A DNA stretch of 18,174 bases from Chloroflexota bacterium (GTDB lineage: Bacteria; Chloroflexota; Dehalococcoidia; UBA2979). The notes beneath the pieces are model-generated. The model was given only the letters and a program-made list of their open reading frames with translations. It did no database searches and was not told where the DNA came from. Both the position numbers and the translations under genes were made by a program. Positions 7,829-14,734 of the stretch are shown one piece after another. The stretch spans positions 1 through 18,174 of the forward strand of contig VGPB01000019.1 in assembly GCA_016875695.1 (NCBI GenBank), given 5' to 3'. Position 1 is the stretch's first letter, and each line of letters opens with the position of its first letter.

Positions 7829-8006
7829 TGACCTGACGCCCTGAAACGGATCTACCGCGAGAGTGAGAATCGCGGTGGTCAAGAAGGGGTGTTTGGATAG
7901 CAACGGCGAAGCGGAAGCGACACGGGGCTGAGAAAATGATGTGCCCCCCTTCCTGACCACCGCGATTCTCTCGCTCGCGGTGGATCCGTTTCAGGAGGTC
8001 AGGTCA
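7829..8006. repeat. Imperfect 61-bp inverted repeat with coding-like arms
   Basis: The left arm is 7829-7889 and the right arm 7946-8006, separated by 56 nt. The reverse complement of the left arm matches the right arm at 55 of 61 positions without gaps. Both arms translate in the corresponding frame to nearly the same peptide (FLTTAIL, then S/T, LAVDPFQ, then E/G, VRS). The differences are synonymous or fall in single codons. The repeat lies between the divergently oriented cas3 (77 nt to its start) and the 97-aa gene, whose 5' end forms the right arm. It could fold into a long hairpin in DNA or RNA. It may be a partial inverted duplication of the 97-aa gene, or a remnant of a small mobile element. 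No flanking direct repeat is evident. Confidence 0.9.
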
Positions 8007-8234
8007 GTCTTTCGAGAACTCGATTCATCTGGAAATGATATTGCCTATGGTGGGGGTGGTGCAGGACTCCTGAACCTTCCAGATGAGGATTTCGAGTCTG
8101 CGATCGCCGAAGCGCTGTGCGAGTTCACGTTTGACGAGTTGGCGGAAGTCCTGATTAGGGTTCTGCAGTCACACCGTCGCCTCTTCGCTATGCTCATTCC
8201 CGAGAGTGGTCGTATTGAGATTGAGGGACCATGA
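7941..8234 (+). CDS. Hypothetical 97-aa acidic protein
   Basis: I do not recognise a family. The predicted start is GTG 7941, since an in-frame TGA lies just upstream, but no good Shine-Dalgarno precedes it, so the true start may be internal. The first 22 residues are encoded by the right arm of the inverted repeat. The rest is acidic, with a glycine-rich YGGGGAGLLNLPDEDF segment and amphipathic helices (SAIAEALCEF, FDELAEVLIRVLQSHRRLF), and it has no signal peptide or membrane span. The stop codon overlaps the ATG of the next gene (ATGA), which supports real, coupled translation. It is the first gene of a plus-strand operon with DUF2177, SDR, FAD oxidoreductase and DUF1365 genes. Its function is unknown. 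Confidence 0.6.
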   Translation: MPPFLTTAILSLAVDPFQEVRSVFRELDSSGNDIAYGGGGAGLLNLPDEDFESAIAEALCEFTFDELAEVLIRVLQSHRRLFAMLIPESGRIEIEGP

Positions 8235-8635
8235 CACGGCTCGGCATCGCTGGCGTTGCGACGCTGCTCACTATGGGAGTCATGGATGTCGTCTGGCTCG
8301 TGACCATGACGCCTCGCCTCTACCGACGGCAGATCCCTGACCTGCTGTTGGACTCCCCACAATGGGTACCCGCACTCGCCTTCTACCTGCTCTACGCCGT
8401 GGCCGTGCTCGTGCTGGTCGTTCGCCCGGCTATCGATGGCGAATGGGGCTTGCTCCGACTCATGGCATCCGGGGCGCTGCTCGGCCTGGCGGCATACGGC
8501 ACGTACGACCTGACGAACCAGGCCACGCTCCGCGGCTGGTCCGCGCTCGTGACGATCGTCGACATGGCATGGGGCGCGTCGCTCACTGCGACCGTAGCAA
8601 CGGCCGCGACGCTAGTCGCACGTCGACTCGGCTAG
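8231..8635 (+). CDS. DUF2177 family membrane protein
   Basis: A 134-aa protein with four predicted transmembrane helices, near residues 5-27, 44-66, 76-92 and 108-130. It carries features I associate with DUF2177: MDVVWLVTMTPRLYRRQIPD after helix 1, PALAFYLLYAVAVLVLVVRP, the central AAYGTYDLTNQATLRGW segment, and a closing DMAWGASL. The family function is not known; members often sit beside lipid or redox genes such as SDR, FAD oxidoreductase and DUF1365 genes, as here. The ATG overlaps the stop of the preceding gene by 4 nt, and the SDR gene starts 21 nt after its own stop. It is intact and of typical length. The assignment is by pattern recognition, without a search. Confidence 0.85.
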   Translation: MTRLGIAGVATLLTMGVMDVVWLVTMTPRLYRRQIPDLLLDSPQWVPALAFYLLYAVAVLVLVVRPAIDGEWGLLRLMASGALLGLAAYGTYDLTNQATLRGWSALVTIVDMAWGASLTATVATAATLVARRLG

Positions 8636-8656
8636 TAGGCGATACAGGGGCATCCA

Positions 8657-9655
8657 ATGGGGCTGGTGTCCATCGTCGATCGTGCGCTCGAGTGGCTCGT
8701 GGTTCCCTCGTTCGCCAGAACCGGCTACGCGCTTCGCCGCCGCATGTACCACTGGCGATCGTTGCCGTCATACGACTTGAGCGAGCGCGTCGCTCTCGTG
8801 ACCGGCGCCACGTCCGGCATTGGCTTCGCGGCTGCTAAAGCGCTCGCGCAGATGGGTGCGCACGTCATCGTGCTTGGACGCGATCCACAGCGCACGGAGG
8901 CGGCAGTCCACGACCTCAGGAGCCGCACCGGTTCGAAACGCTTCTCCAGGATCGTCGCGTCCATGGATGATCCTGCTGCCGTGCACGCGGCAGCCGCAGA
9001 GGTAGCAACTCGGCATGCCCGTCTCGATATCCTGGTTCACAATGCGGGCGCGCTCGCCGTGGACTACCGTCGGTCTCCCATGGGCATCGAGCAGACGGTC
9101 GCGGCCCAGGTTGTCGGTCCCTTCCTGCTGACTGGCCTGCTTCTGGATCGACTTGGCGAAGGCACCCCGGGGCGGGTCATCACTGTGGCGTCTGGCGGCG
9201 CATATCTCGCACCACTCACCGGCTCCGGGCTCGACTCTGCTCCCCCTGCGTTCGATGGCGCTCAGCAGTACGCACGCGCAAAGCGCGCACAGATCACGCT
9301 CACCGAACTGTGGGCAGAGCGGACACAGGGCCGGTCGATCGTATTCCACGCGATGCATCCCGGATGGGTCGACACCCCCGGCCTCGCAGCCTCACTGCCA
9401 CGATTCCGCGGCGTCGTCGGTCGATTGCTGCGCACGCCCGAGCAGGGCGCAGATACGATCGGCTGGCTGGCGGCGGATGACTACCCGGTCGGACTCAACG
9501 GCGCGTTCTGGTTGGATCGAGCGCCACGCGCCCGTCACCGCATTGCCCGGACGCGCTTTGCCGACACTCCAGGACGGCGAGCGCGTCTCTGGGAGTGGTG
9601 CGAGCAGGTGAGCGGGTGGAGTCTGTCTGCGCATGCAGCGAGAGGAAACGCGTAG
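8657..9655 (+). CDS. Short-chain dehydrogenase/reductase (DHRS12-like SDR)
   Basis: A 332-aa SDR with a Rossmann nucleotide-binding motif TGATSGIG (49-56), NAG (129-131), a catalytic serine around 179 in VASGG, and YARAK giving Tyr205 and Lys209. The usual asparagine of the SDR tetrad, in the NHLG-like segment, appears as Gln151 (AAQVVGPFLLT), a position that often varies. About 40 residues precede the fold, a layout similar to DHRS12-type enzymes. ATG 8657 follows AGGGG with a 6-nt spacer. It sits in the operon upstream of an FAD oxidoreductase and a DUF1365 protein, a combination found in bacterial lipid-modification clusters, so a lipid substrate is likely but unproven. The stop directly abuts the TTG of the next gene. 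Confidence 0.9.
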   Translation: MGLVSIVDRALEWLVVPSFARTGYALRRRMYHWRSLPSYDLSERVALVTGATSGIGFAAAKALAQMGAHVIVLGRDPQRTEAAVHDLRSRTGSKRFSRIVASMDDPAAVHAAAAEVATRHARLDILVHNAGALAVDYRRSPMGIEQTVAAQVVGPFLLTGLLLDRLGEGTPGRVITVASGGAYLAPLTGSGLDSAPPAFDGAQQYARAKRAQITLTELWAERTQGRSIVFHAMHPGWVDTPGLAASLPRFRGVVGRLLRTPEQGADTIGWLAADDYPVGLNGAFWLDRAPRARHRIARTRFADTPGRRARLWEWCEQVSGWSLSAHAARGNA

Positions 9656-10915
9656 TTGGAGATCGCGATCATCGGTGGAGGCGTGAGCGGCCTTGTCGCA
9701 GCCTACCTACTTCGCCGACAACACCACGTGGAGTTATTTGAGTCACGCGCCACTGCTGGCGGCCATGCCAACACCGTGATCACGAAGAATGATGCAGGCG
9801 AGCAGGTCGCACTCGATGTCGGCTTCATCGTCTACAACCAACGCACCTACCCGGTCTTCAATCGACTGCTTCGCGAACTGGGTGTCGCCACTCGCTCGTC
9901 GGACATGTCGTTCGGCGTGCGTTCACAGAATGATGGCTTCGAGTACAGCAGCAGAGGCTGGCGCGGCTACCTCGGTGGTCCTCGCAACCTGTTCAACCTT
10001 AAGCGCGCGTTCATGGGGCTGGAGGTGTTGCGGTTCCAGCGACACGCGCGATCCGTCCTGCAGCAAGACTTGCTCCACGATGTCCCGTTTGAGGAGTACC
10101 TGAGGCGGGGTCGTTACAGCCGCGACTTCCGCGAGCGGGTCATCGTTCCACTGATCGCCGCCACCTGGTCCAACGCCCCGGCCGACGTGCTTGCGTTCCC
10201 GACAAACTACCTCTTCCGCTTCCTCGATCAGCACGGCGTGCTCGCGCTCCACAGCATTCCTGAATGGCGTTGGATCGAGGGTGGTGCGCGCACCTACGTG
10301 GAAGCGATTCTACGTACGCTCGACCCGGGCAGCGTGCATTGCGGCACGCCGGTAGCCAGCGTGACCCGCGAGCATGGAGCGGCGTGTGTCGGACTGCCCG
10401 ACGGGACCCGCCGGCGTTTCGATGCGGTCGTGCTCGCCTGCCACGCCGATCAGGCGCTCGCACTCCTCGGCGACGCGTGCGCAGCCGAACAAGAAGCGCT
10501 CGGTGGCTTCACATACGCGCGGAACCACGTCGTATTGCACACCGACGAGCGCGTGCTCCCGAGGCGTGAGTCTGCACGGGCTGCGTGGAACTATCACCGA
10601 ACTGAGAGCGACCAGTTCCCGTCCACGCTCACGATGAGCTACGACTTGAATCGACTGCAGGGTATGCGTGGAACGACGACCTACTGTGTCTCGGTGAATC
10701 CCGGCGCGAAGGTTGCCGCAGAGCGCATCATCGCCTCGTTCGACTATTCGCACCCCGTCTACTCCTTGCTAACCCTGGAGGCGCAGCGCCGCGTGCGCGC
10801 GCTGCAGGGCGAACGCCACACATACTTTGCCGGGGCGCACCTCGGCTACGGATTTCATGAGGATGGCGCGCGCTCCGGCGCGGATGTCGCCGAGTATCTC
10901 GGCGTGACCTGGTGA
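9656..10915 (+). CDS. FAD-dependent oxidoreductase, amine-oxidase-like
   Basis: A 419-aa flavoprotein. The N-terminal MEIAIIGGGVSGLVAAYLLR is a dinucleotide-binding motif, followed by an ESRATAGGHANT segment typical of the NAD(P)-binding amine-oxidase/desaturase group. The C-terminal FAGAHLGYGFHEDGARSG matches the FAD-binding signature of these enzymes. The start is a TTG immediately after the SDR stop, with AGAGGA 9 nt upstream. The stop overlaps the GTG of the DUF1365 gene (GTGA). Relatives paired with DUF1365 and a Cfa-like methyltransferase take part in modifying unsaturated membrane fatty acids, for example furan fatty acid formation in Rhodobacter. I place it in that context by analogy only and give no gene symbol. 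Confidence 0.9.
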   Translation: MEIAIIGGGVSGLVAAYLLRRQHHVELFESRATAGGHANTVITKNDAGEQVALDVGFIVYNQRTYPVFNRLLRELGVATRSSDMSFGVRSQNDGFEYSSRGWRGYLGGPRNLFNLKRAFMGLEVLRFQRHARSVLQQDLLHDVPFEEYLRRGRYSRDFRERVIVPLIAATWSNAPADVLAFPTNYLFRFLDQHGVLALHSIPEWRWIEGGARTYVEAILRTLDPGSVHCGTPVASVTREHGAACVGLPDGTRRRFDAVVLACHADQALALLGDACAAEQEALGGFTYARNHVVLHTDERVLPRRESARAAWNYHRTESDQFPSTLTMSYDLNRLQGMRGTTTYCVSVNPGAKVAAERIIASFDYSHPVYSLLTLEAQRRVRALQGERHTYFAGAHLGYGFHEDGARSGADVAEYLGVTW

Positions 10916-11667
10916 GCGCCCTACCGCAGTCGCTGCGCTCGCACTTTCTGGTGGGCACCATCCGGCACCGTCGGAGGCGGATCACGACGTACGAATTTGC
11001 GCACCGCGTCTGGTACCTCGCGCTCGACCTCGACGAGCAGGACGTGGTGGAGCGATCACTGCGTCTGCTGTCCTTGGACCGCCGCAACCTGTTAGAACTG
11101 CGAACCGCTGACTACCTCGACCCTGCCGCATCCGGATTGCGTGTGGCGATCGATGCACGGCTCGCCGCGCTTGGTCTCGAACCGGATGCGCTGCACATCA
11201 CGTTGATCACGTATCCGCGTGTGTTGGGATACGTGTTTAACCCTGTCTCGTTCTACCTGTGCTACGGCGCCGAGCATACATTGCGCGCGGTTCTCGCCGA
11301 GGTTCACAATACACACGGCGAGCGAGAGGTGTATGACTTTCTGCCAGAAGCCACCGGCGGCTTTGCCTTCCAGGGGCAGCAGCAGAAGCGGATGTACGTG
11401 TCTCCGTTCATCGCGTCAGATGCTCGGTATCGCCTGCTTGTGCACGAGGACGGCGATGACTTCGCCATTACGATTCGCGAGGATGAAGCCGATGATCTGG
11501 TGCTGGTCGCGCAGTTAAAGGTGCGTCGCGTTCCACTGACAAACCGCACGCTGCTGCGCCTGCTGGCTGCCGATCCAATTGTGCCGGTGAAGACGTCGGC
11601 CCTCATCTTCTGGCATGCGATTCAGCTGTGGGTACGCGGGGTGCCATGGCACCGCTACCGCGACTGA
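10912..11667 (+). CDS. DUF1365 family protein
   Basis: A 251-aa protein with DUF1365 landmarks: an N-terminal HFLVGTIRHRRRRITTYEFA segment, WYLALDLDE, LITYPRVLGYVFNPVSFYLCY near the centre, EVHNTHGER, and a C-terminal IFWHAIQLWVRGVPWH. The FNPVSFYLCY stretch is the most diagnostic. Its biochemical function is not established, but it nearly always accompanies the FAD oxidoreductase upstream and usually a cyclopropane-fatty-acid-synthase-like methyltransferase downstream. The start is GTG 10912, overlapping the preceding stop by 4 nt. The C-terminus is complete. An IS3-type element begins 17 nt after the stop, and no methyltransferase gene is found in this window, so the operon may have lost its distal part. 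Confidence 0.93.
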   Translation: MSALPQSLRSHFLVGTIRHRRRRITTYEFAHRVWYLALDLDEQDVVERSLRLLSLDRRNLLELRTADYLDPAASGLRVAIDARLAALGLEPDALHITLITYPRVLGYVFNPVSFYLCYGAEHTLRAVLAEVHNTHGEREVYDFLPEATGGFAFQGQQQKRMYVSPFIASDARYRLLVHEDGDDFAITIREDEADDLVLVAQLKVRRVPLTNRTLLRLLAADPIVPVKTSALIFWHAIQLWVRGVPWHRYRD

Positions 11668-11683
11668 AGGCGGGCCACGGCGC

Positions 11684-11706
11684 TGAGCCTGCCCCGGTTT
11701 CCCGGA
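11684..11706. repeat. Terminal inverted repeat of the IS (left)
   Basis: This is the outer 23 bp of the IS. It is an exact reverse complement of 12928-12950. It begins with TGAGCC, 17 nt after the DUF1365 stop codon. Confidence 0.95.
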
Positions 11707-11726
11707 GTGTTTGGGTGTAGAGGGCA

Positions 11727-12598
11727 TCATGCGGCATCGGTGTCTGCGGTGGTCCTCCGCTCGTAGTCGACGGGGCTGAGGTCGCCGATCGAGGTGTGGC
11801 GGCGGCGCGGGTTGTACCAGCCCTCGTTCCACTCGAAGATCGCCCGCGCCAGCTCCGCCCGCGTCGTCCAGGACTGCCGGTCGAGCAGGTCCAGCTGCAG
11901 GGTGCCGAAAAAGGACTCCATCATGGAGTTGTCGAGGGCCGAGGCGACTCGCCCCATCGAGCCGAGCAGCCCGGCCGAGCGCAGCCGCTGATCAAACGCC
12001 GACGCCGTGTACTGCGAGCCCCGATCCGAGTGCACGATCGTCCGCCCTGCTAGCGGTCGTCTCTGCCAGCGCGCCATCTCGATCGCGTCCACGACGAGCT
12101 CCGACCGAAGGTGGTCGGCGATCGACGAGCCGACGATGCGGCGCGAGTACATGTCGAGCACCGCGGCGCAGTAGACCTTGCCCTCGCGGGTCGAGTGCTC
12201 GGTGATGTCGGTGAGCCAGAGCCGGCCGGGGGCATCGGCCACGAAGCGGCGGCGCACGAGGTCGTCGTGCACCGCCGGCGCCGGGCGGCGGTGCTTCCCA
12301 CGACGGCGGCAGATCCCATGCAGTCGGACGAGCTTCACCAACCGCGCGACGTGCTTGCGACTGCAGCGGACACGGCGCCCGAGTCTCAGCTCGGCGTGCA
12401 CCCGCGGCACGCCGTATGTCCCGCGCGCCATCTCGTGGATCTCGACGATCTGGGCACCGAGCATTCGGCTACGGCTCGCGCCGAGGGCGGCCGGTCGCGC
12501 CACTCGTAGCAGCCGGAGATCGAGACGCGGAGCACCCGGCACGCCACCGCCACGGGTGTCCCCGCGGCGGCCAGGTCACGGACCAGCCGGAAGGTCAT
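11727..12598 (-). pseudogene. IS3-family transposase OrfB, frameshifted
   Basis: This is the catalytic part of the transposase. In the main frame (from about 12470 to 11727) the DDE residues are intact: TDIT (D), HSDRGSQY (D) and ESFFGTLQ (E), with 60 and 35 residues between them. The HTH_21-like GTYGVPRVHAEL segment precedes them. The natural N-terminus, MTFRLVRDLAAAG ... SISGCYEWRDRPPSARAVAE, starts at ATG 12598 in a different frame. The two parts join only if one base is restored near 12465 (net one-base deletion). Because the break is inside orfB rather than at the orfA/orfB boundary, it is not the usual programmed frameshift. A sequencing error is possible, but the nonsense codon in orfA argues for decay. 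Confidence 0.88.
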
Positions 12599-12885
12599 TT
12601 TGGGAGCACGTTCTCGCGGGCGAAGTACGCCGCCGCCCGCTTGAGGATCTCGTTCTCCATCTCGAGCTGTCGATTAGCGCGGCGCAAGCGGACCAGTTCG
12701 GCCCGCTCCTCGGTCGTCAGGCCGTCGTGACGCTGACCCTCGTCGATGTCAGCCTGGCGGACCCAGCGGTGCAGCGCAGACTAGGCGATGCTCAGCTCCG
12801 CGGCGATCTGGCTGACGGACTTCTCATGCAGCCGCGCGAGCTCGACGGCTCGGCGACGGAACTCCTCGGGATAGGCTCGAGGCAT
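12595..12885 (-). pseudogene. IS3-family OrfA (helix-turn-helix), interrupted by a stop codon
   Basis: Translation from ATG 12885 gives MPRAYPEEFRRRAVELARLH followed by EKSVSQIAAELSIA, then TAG (12783-12781), then SALHRWVRQADIDEGQ ... LVRLRRANRQLEMENEILKR. This is a typical OrfA with an HTH and a leucine-zipper-like coiled coil (residues about 65-85). The stop lies inside the HTH, where a sense codon is expected. The frame ends with a TGA overlapping the orfB ATG. It would be a 96-aa protein if read through. The damage should prevent synthesis of a functional transposase. Confidence 0.87.
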
Positions 12886-12927
12886 CCAGGACTCCTTCTG
12901 GGCGACATCGTCGCTTCACAACAGCTG

Positions 12928-12950
12928 TCCGGGAAACCGGGGCAGGCTCA
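12928..12950. repeat. Terminal inverted repeat of the IS (right)
   Basis: This 23-bp sequence is the exact reverse complement of 11684-11706 and marks the transposase-gene-proximal end of the element. Confidence 0.95.
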
Positions 12951-13268
12951 TCCCTGTGATGACATGACACTAGATACCAGAGTCCTGATAGGTAAGCACG
13001 AAGGCGACCGGTGCCCTCTAGTTGCCGCAGTGCGTACCCGGGAAGTCCGGTGGGGGCAACTCGGCGATTCCGCCCATGAACTGAGGACACTCTTGGGTGG
13101 GGAGCACCCTGGATCCGCCGGCTCTCGATGAGTCCGAGCTGGACGATCGAAGAGTAGGCCGGCGCCGGTGTCACCGGCCCCTCCGAGCGGCAGGCCCGCA
13201 GCAGCTGTTATGTTGTCGCGTCAGAAGGAAGAGCGAAGGTGGCCGGAGGCTGCCTCCTATGTGGAGTC
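12951..13268. other. Gene-poor stretch after the IS
   Basis: No coding frame here looks like a protein on either strand. Frames that stay open are arginine/serine-rich and have no ribosome binding site. The only visible structure is a near-perfect palindrome at 13164-13178 (GCCGGTG, one base, CACCGGC). No gene was recognised, including no remnant of the fatty-acid methyltransferase expected downstream of DUF1365. Confidence 0.6.
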
Positions 13269-13355
13269 TGATAGCAGGGCGGATTCGAGCCGCCGACCGG
13301 CCGACCTACCGACCCCGCCGACTCGCCCACCAAAGGCTTATGAGATCTCCAGCAT
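13269..13355 (-). pseudogene. Degenerate tRNA-Met-like fragment with an internal insertion
   Basis: The minus strand contains CTCATAAGCC, as in the anticodon loop of the intact tRNA at 13556-13630. After about 35 extra nt it continues as GGTCGGCGGCTCGAATCCGC and CCTGCTATCA, which matches the T arm and acceptor 3' end of that tRNA with a few changes (for example CCA is TCA). The T stem remains pairable. The 5' half does not match a D arm. It is in the same orientation as the real tRNA, about 290 bp away. It may be a tRNA relic, or the trace of a tRNA 3'-end duplication such as integrative elements leave. Confidence 0.55.
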
Positions 13356-13517
13356 GCGCTCGCTGTCCGGTGCTCTCTAACCGCGATTCGGCACTGATTT
13401 CCGGAGCATGGGAACTTCAGTCCTATGCGCTGAGCGCAATTTCGGCCATCTAGAGCGCGCTTATGTCGCTGAGAAGCGGCGTCATAGGGTGACCCCGGAA
13501 ATCCTTGCTGCATAAGG

Positions 13518-13543
13518 AAAGGCGGCCCTCTCGGACCGCCTTT
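13518..13543 (-). terminator. Rho-independent-like terminator after the tRNA
   Basis: The stem AAAGGCGG pairs with CCGCCTTT. Three more inner pairs (one a wobble) close a GAGA tetraloop, and the 3' arm of the stem ends in TTT on the minus strand. It lies 12 nt past the tRNA 3' end, as expected for termination of the tRNA transcript. A short T tract makes it moderate rather than strong. Confidence 0.75.
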
Positions 13544-13555
13544 CACTGCAATGTC

Positions 13556-13630
13556 TGGTAGCAGGGGGCGGATTTGAACCGCCGACCAAGGGCTTATGAG
13601 TCCCCTGCTCTACCACTGAGCTACCCTGCC
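13556..13630 (-). tRNA. tRNA-Met (CAT), elongator type
   Basis: The 75-nt gene, with CCA encoded, folds as a cloverleaf: acceptor GGCAGGG/CCCTGCT (one G-U pair), D stem GCTC/GAGC, anticodon loop CTCATAA, five-base variable region, T stem GGCGG/CCGCC with loop TTCAAAT, and discriminator A. The CAT anticodon gives methionine, or isoleucine AUA if the C is modified to lysidine. Features of initiator tRNA (three consecutive G-C pairs in the anticodon stem, 1-72 mismatch) are absent. The bottom anticodon-stem pair is an A-G mismatch. A terminator follows at 13518-13543, and a TATGCT box at 13650-13655 could be its -10 element. Confidence 0.93.
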
Positions 13631-13792
13631 CCGACCTGAACCGGCGAGGAGCATAGCCACCGGCCGTGCTCGCGTGGTGACGAGCGAGGCGAAAGTGTAG
13701 CCAACCTCGACGTACCGAGCGAGTCCCGGATCGGCCAGGGCCGCACGGAAACCGGCACGCTCACGCCCGGGCGTGAAGCGCGCCTCAGCCGC

Positions 13793-13957
13793 CTACACGG
13801 CCGCCTTCGCGTTCGCAACGCGCTGCTGCAGCGCGGCAAGCTTGTGTTCCGCGCCCATGTCCGGCTCCCCGTTGGCATCCGACAGCAAGGAGTGATCGAA
13901 GTTGGCCAGCGCTCGCTCGGCCGCTTCCAATTCGGCAAGGGGATCGGCATTCGTCAT
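13793..13957 (-). CDS. Small hypothetical protein, 54 aa, helical
   Basis: The frame begins at ATG 13957 after an AGGTGG Shine-Dalgarno with about 4 nt spacing and encodes MTNADPLAELEAAERALANF, then a loop with DANGEPDMG, then KLAALQQRVANAKAAV. It is acidic and alanine/leucine-rich, and looks like two amphipathic helices joined by a turn, possibly a coiled-coil hairpin. I do not recognise a family. It ends at a TAG, but the same frame continues open for about 50 more codons with protein-like composition up to the tRNA, so it may be a truncated longer gene. It lies between the tRNA and the epimerase/SRPBCC/AhpC operon on the same strand. Confidence 0.6.
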   Translation of the reverse strand: MTNADPLAELEAAERALANFDHSLLSDANGEPDMGAEHKLAALQQRVANAKAAV

Positions 13958-14034
13958 CGCGCCACCTCATCGGCTACGGGCAACGAGCGCGCCGAGCCAC
14001 CTCGCCGTCCACTCGTCCACCCCTGCACTCGTTT

Positions 14035-14055
14035 TATCAAGTTTCCCACTTGATA
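14035..14055. promoter_or_regulatory. AT-rich palindrome, possible operator
   Basis: TATCAAG and CTTGATA are exact inverted copies separated by 7 nt, within an unusually A/T-rich patch for this DNA. It lies in the 222-nt interval between the AhpC-like gene end (14180) and the 54-aa gene start (13957), so it could be a regulator binding site or part of a promoter for the small gene. No classical -35/-10 pair could be assigned with confidence. Confidence 0.35.
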
Positions 14056-14179
14056 TATCCATGGTGAGACGAAACACGAGCCGATTCAAGGACTCAAGAC
14101 CCCGATGCCGCTTCACGATTACGGATCGAGGTCTCCACCCACGTGCGTGGGATCCCCGCCTCATCAACGTCGGGCGCAC

Positions 14180-14734
14180 CTACCGAGCGGCGATGCGCAT
14201 CCCGCGGAGCACCGCAAGCACGTCCCTCGGCTGCGGATGGTCGCCCGCCACCTCGCTCACATAGATGTACGGCATCGAGCCCTCCGGCGTGATCACGGCG
14301 ACCGCGCCCTGCTGATACTGGTCCCCCTGCGTGCGCCCCTGCCGAAAGCCGCGCAGCAGCGCGCGCACGCTGAGCCACACCGTGCGCGCGTTCACCGAGG
14401 CTCGGAACCCGCGCCGCGCCTCCAGCGCTCGGTACGTGACCAGCTCAGCGTCCGAGTAGACCGGCCACCCGGGCGCGTAGTCCTCCTGGAACCACCGTGC
14501 GTACTGCGCGCTCCCCGAACCGACGAAAACGAGGCGAGCGCCGAGGCGCTCAATCTCCTCGCCGGCCGCAGATATCTCGGCTGCCTGCTCCTTGCAGAAC
14601 AGGCAGCCGAAGTGGCGCAACAGCACCAGCACCACGGGGCGCTCCGTCCAGGTCGATGCCAGCCGCACCGGCGCACCATCGACACCCAGGACGGTGGCAT
14701 CGAGCAGCGCGCGCGGCACGGCTGGCACCGTCAA
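14180..14734 (-). CDS. AhpC/TSA-type (AhpC-TSA_2) peroxiredoxin-like protein
   Basis: A 184-aa thioredoxin-fold protein. A strand-loop VVLVLLRHFGCLFCKEQAAE places a CxxC pair at Cys44 and Cys47, at the position of the redox centre in the AhpC-TSA_2/PRXL2 group. Further family-like segments are LVFVGSGSAQYARWFQED, YSDAELVTYRALEARRGF and QGDQYQQGAVAVITPEGS. The predicted role is thiol-based peroxide reduction or redox signalling in the cytoplasm; the exact substrate is unknown. The start is TTG 14734, overlapping the SRPBCC stop by 4 nt, with two purine-rich GGAGG boxes upstream. GTG 14728 is an alternative. It is the last gene of a three-gene operon. Confidence 0.85.
   Translation of the reverse strand: MTVPAVPRALLDATVLGVDGAPVRLASTWTERPVVLVLLRHFGCLFCKEQAAEISAAGEEIERLGARLVFVGSGSAQYARWFQEDYAPGWPVYSDAELVTYRALEARRGFRASVNARTVWLSVRALLRGFRQGRTQGDQYQQGAVAVITPEGSMPYIYVSEVAGDHPQPRDVLAVLRGMRIAAR

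Larger units (their letters stand above)
11684..12950 (-). mobile_element. IS3-family insertion sequence, degenerate
   Basis: A 1,267-bp element bounded by perfect 23-bp terminal inverted repeats that begin TGAGCCTGCCCC. Such TGA-starting ends, the two-gene layout and a DD(35)E integrase are IS3-family traits. Transposition genes lie on the minus strand: orfA (12885-12595) followed by orfB (12598-11727) with an ATGA overlap. Both are damaged: orfA has an in-frame TAG at 12783-12781 and orfB has a frameshift near 12465. The flanking bases (CGC to the left, TCC to the right) are not a target duplication, which suggests the element has undergone recombination or deletion since insertion. The subgroup was not determined. 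Confidence 0.93.

Noticed and set aside
7829..8006. The inverted repeat as a CRISPR repeat pair or a simple terminator
   Set aside because: The arms are inverted rather than direct, are 61 nt long and coding-like, and no U tract follows.
12178..13131. A 317-aa plus-strand frame across the IS
   Set aside because: It is antisense to the transposase genes and crosses the IS boundary; the composition is not protein-like.
12824..13174. A 116-aa minus-strand frame spanning the right IS end
   Set aside because: It crosses the terminal repeat, runs out of frame with orfA, has no family resemblance and no ribosome binding site.
13967..14179. A 70-aa minus-strand frame directly after the AhpC-like gene
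   Set aside because: It starts with GTG right after a stop, has basic low-information sequence and contains the AT-rich palindrome; there is no independent support.
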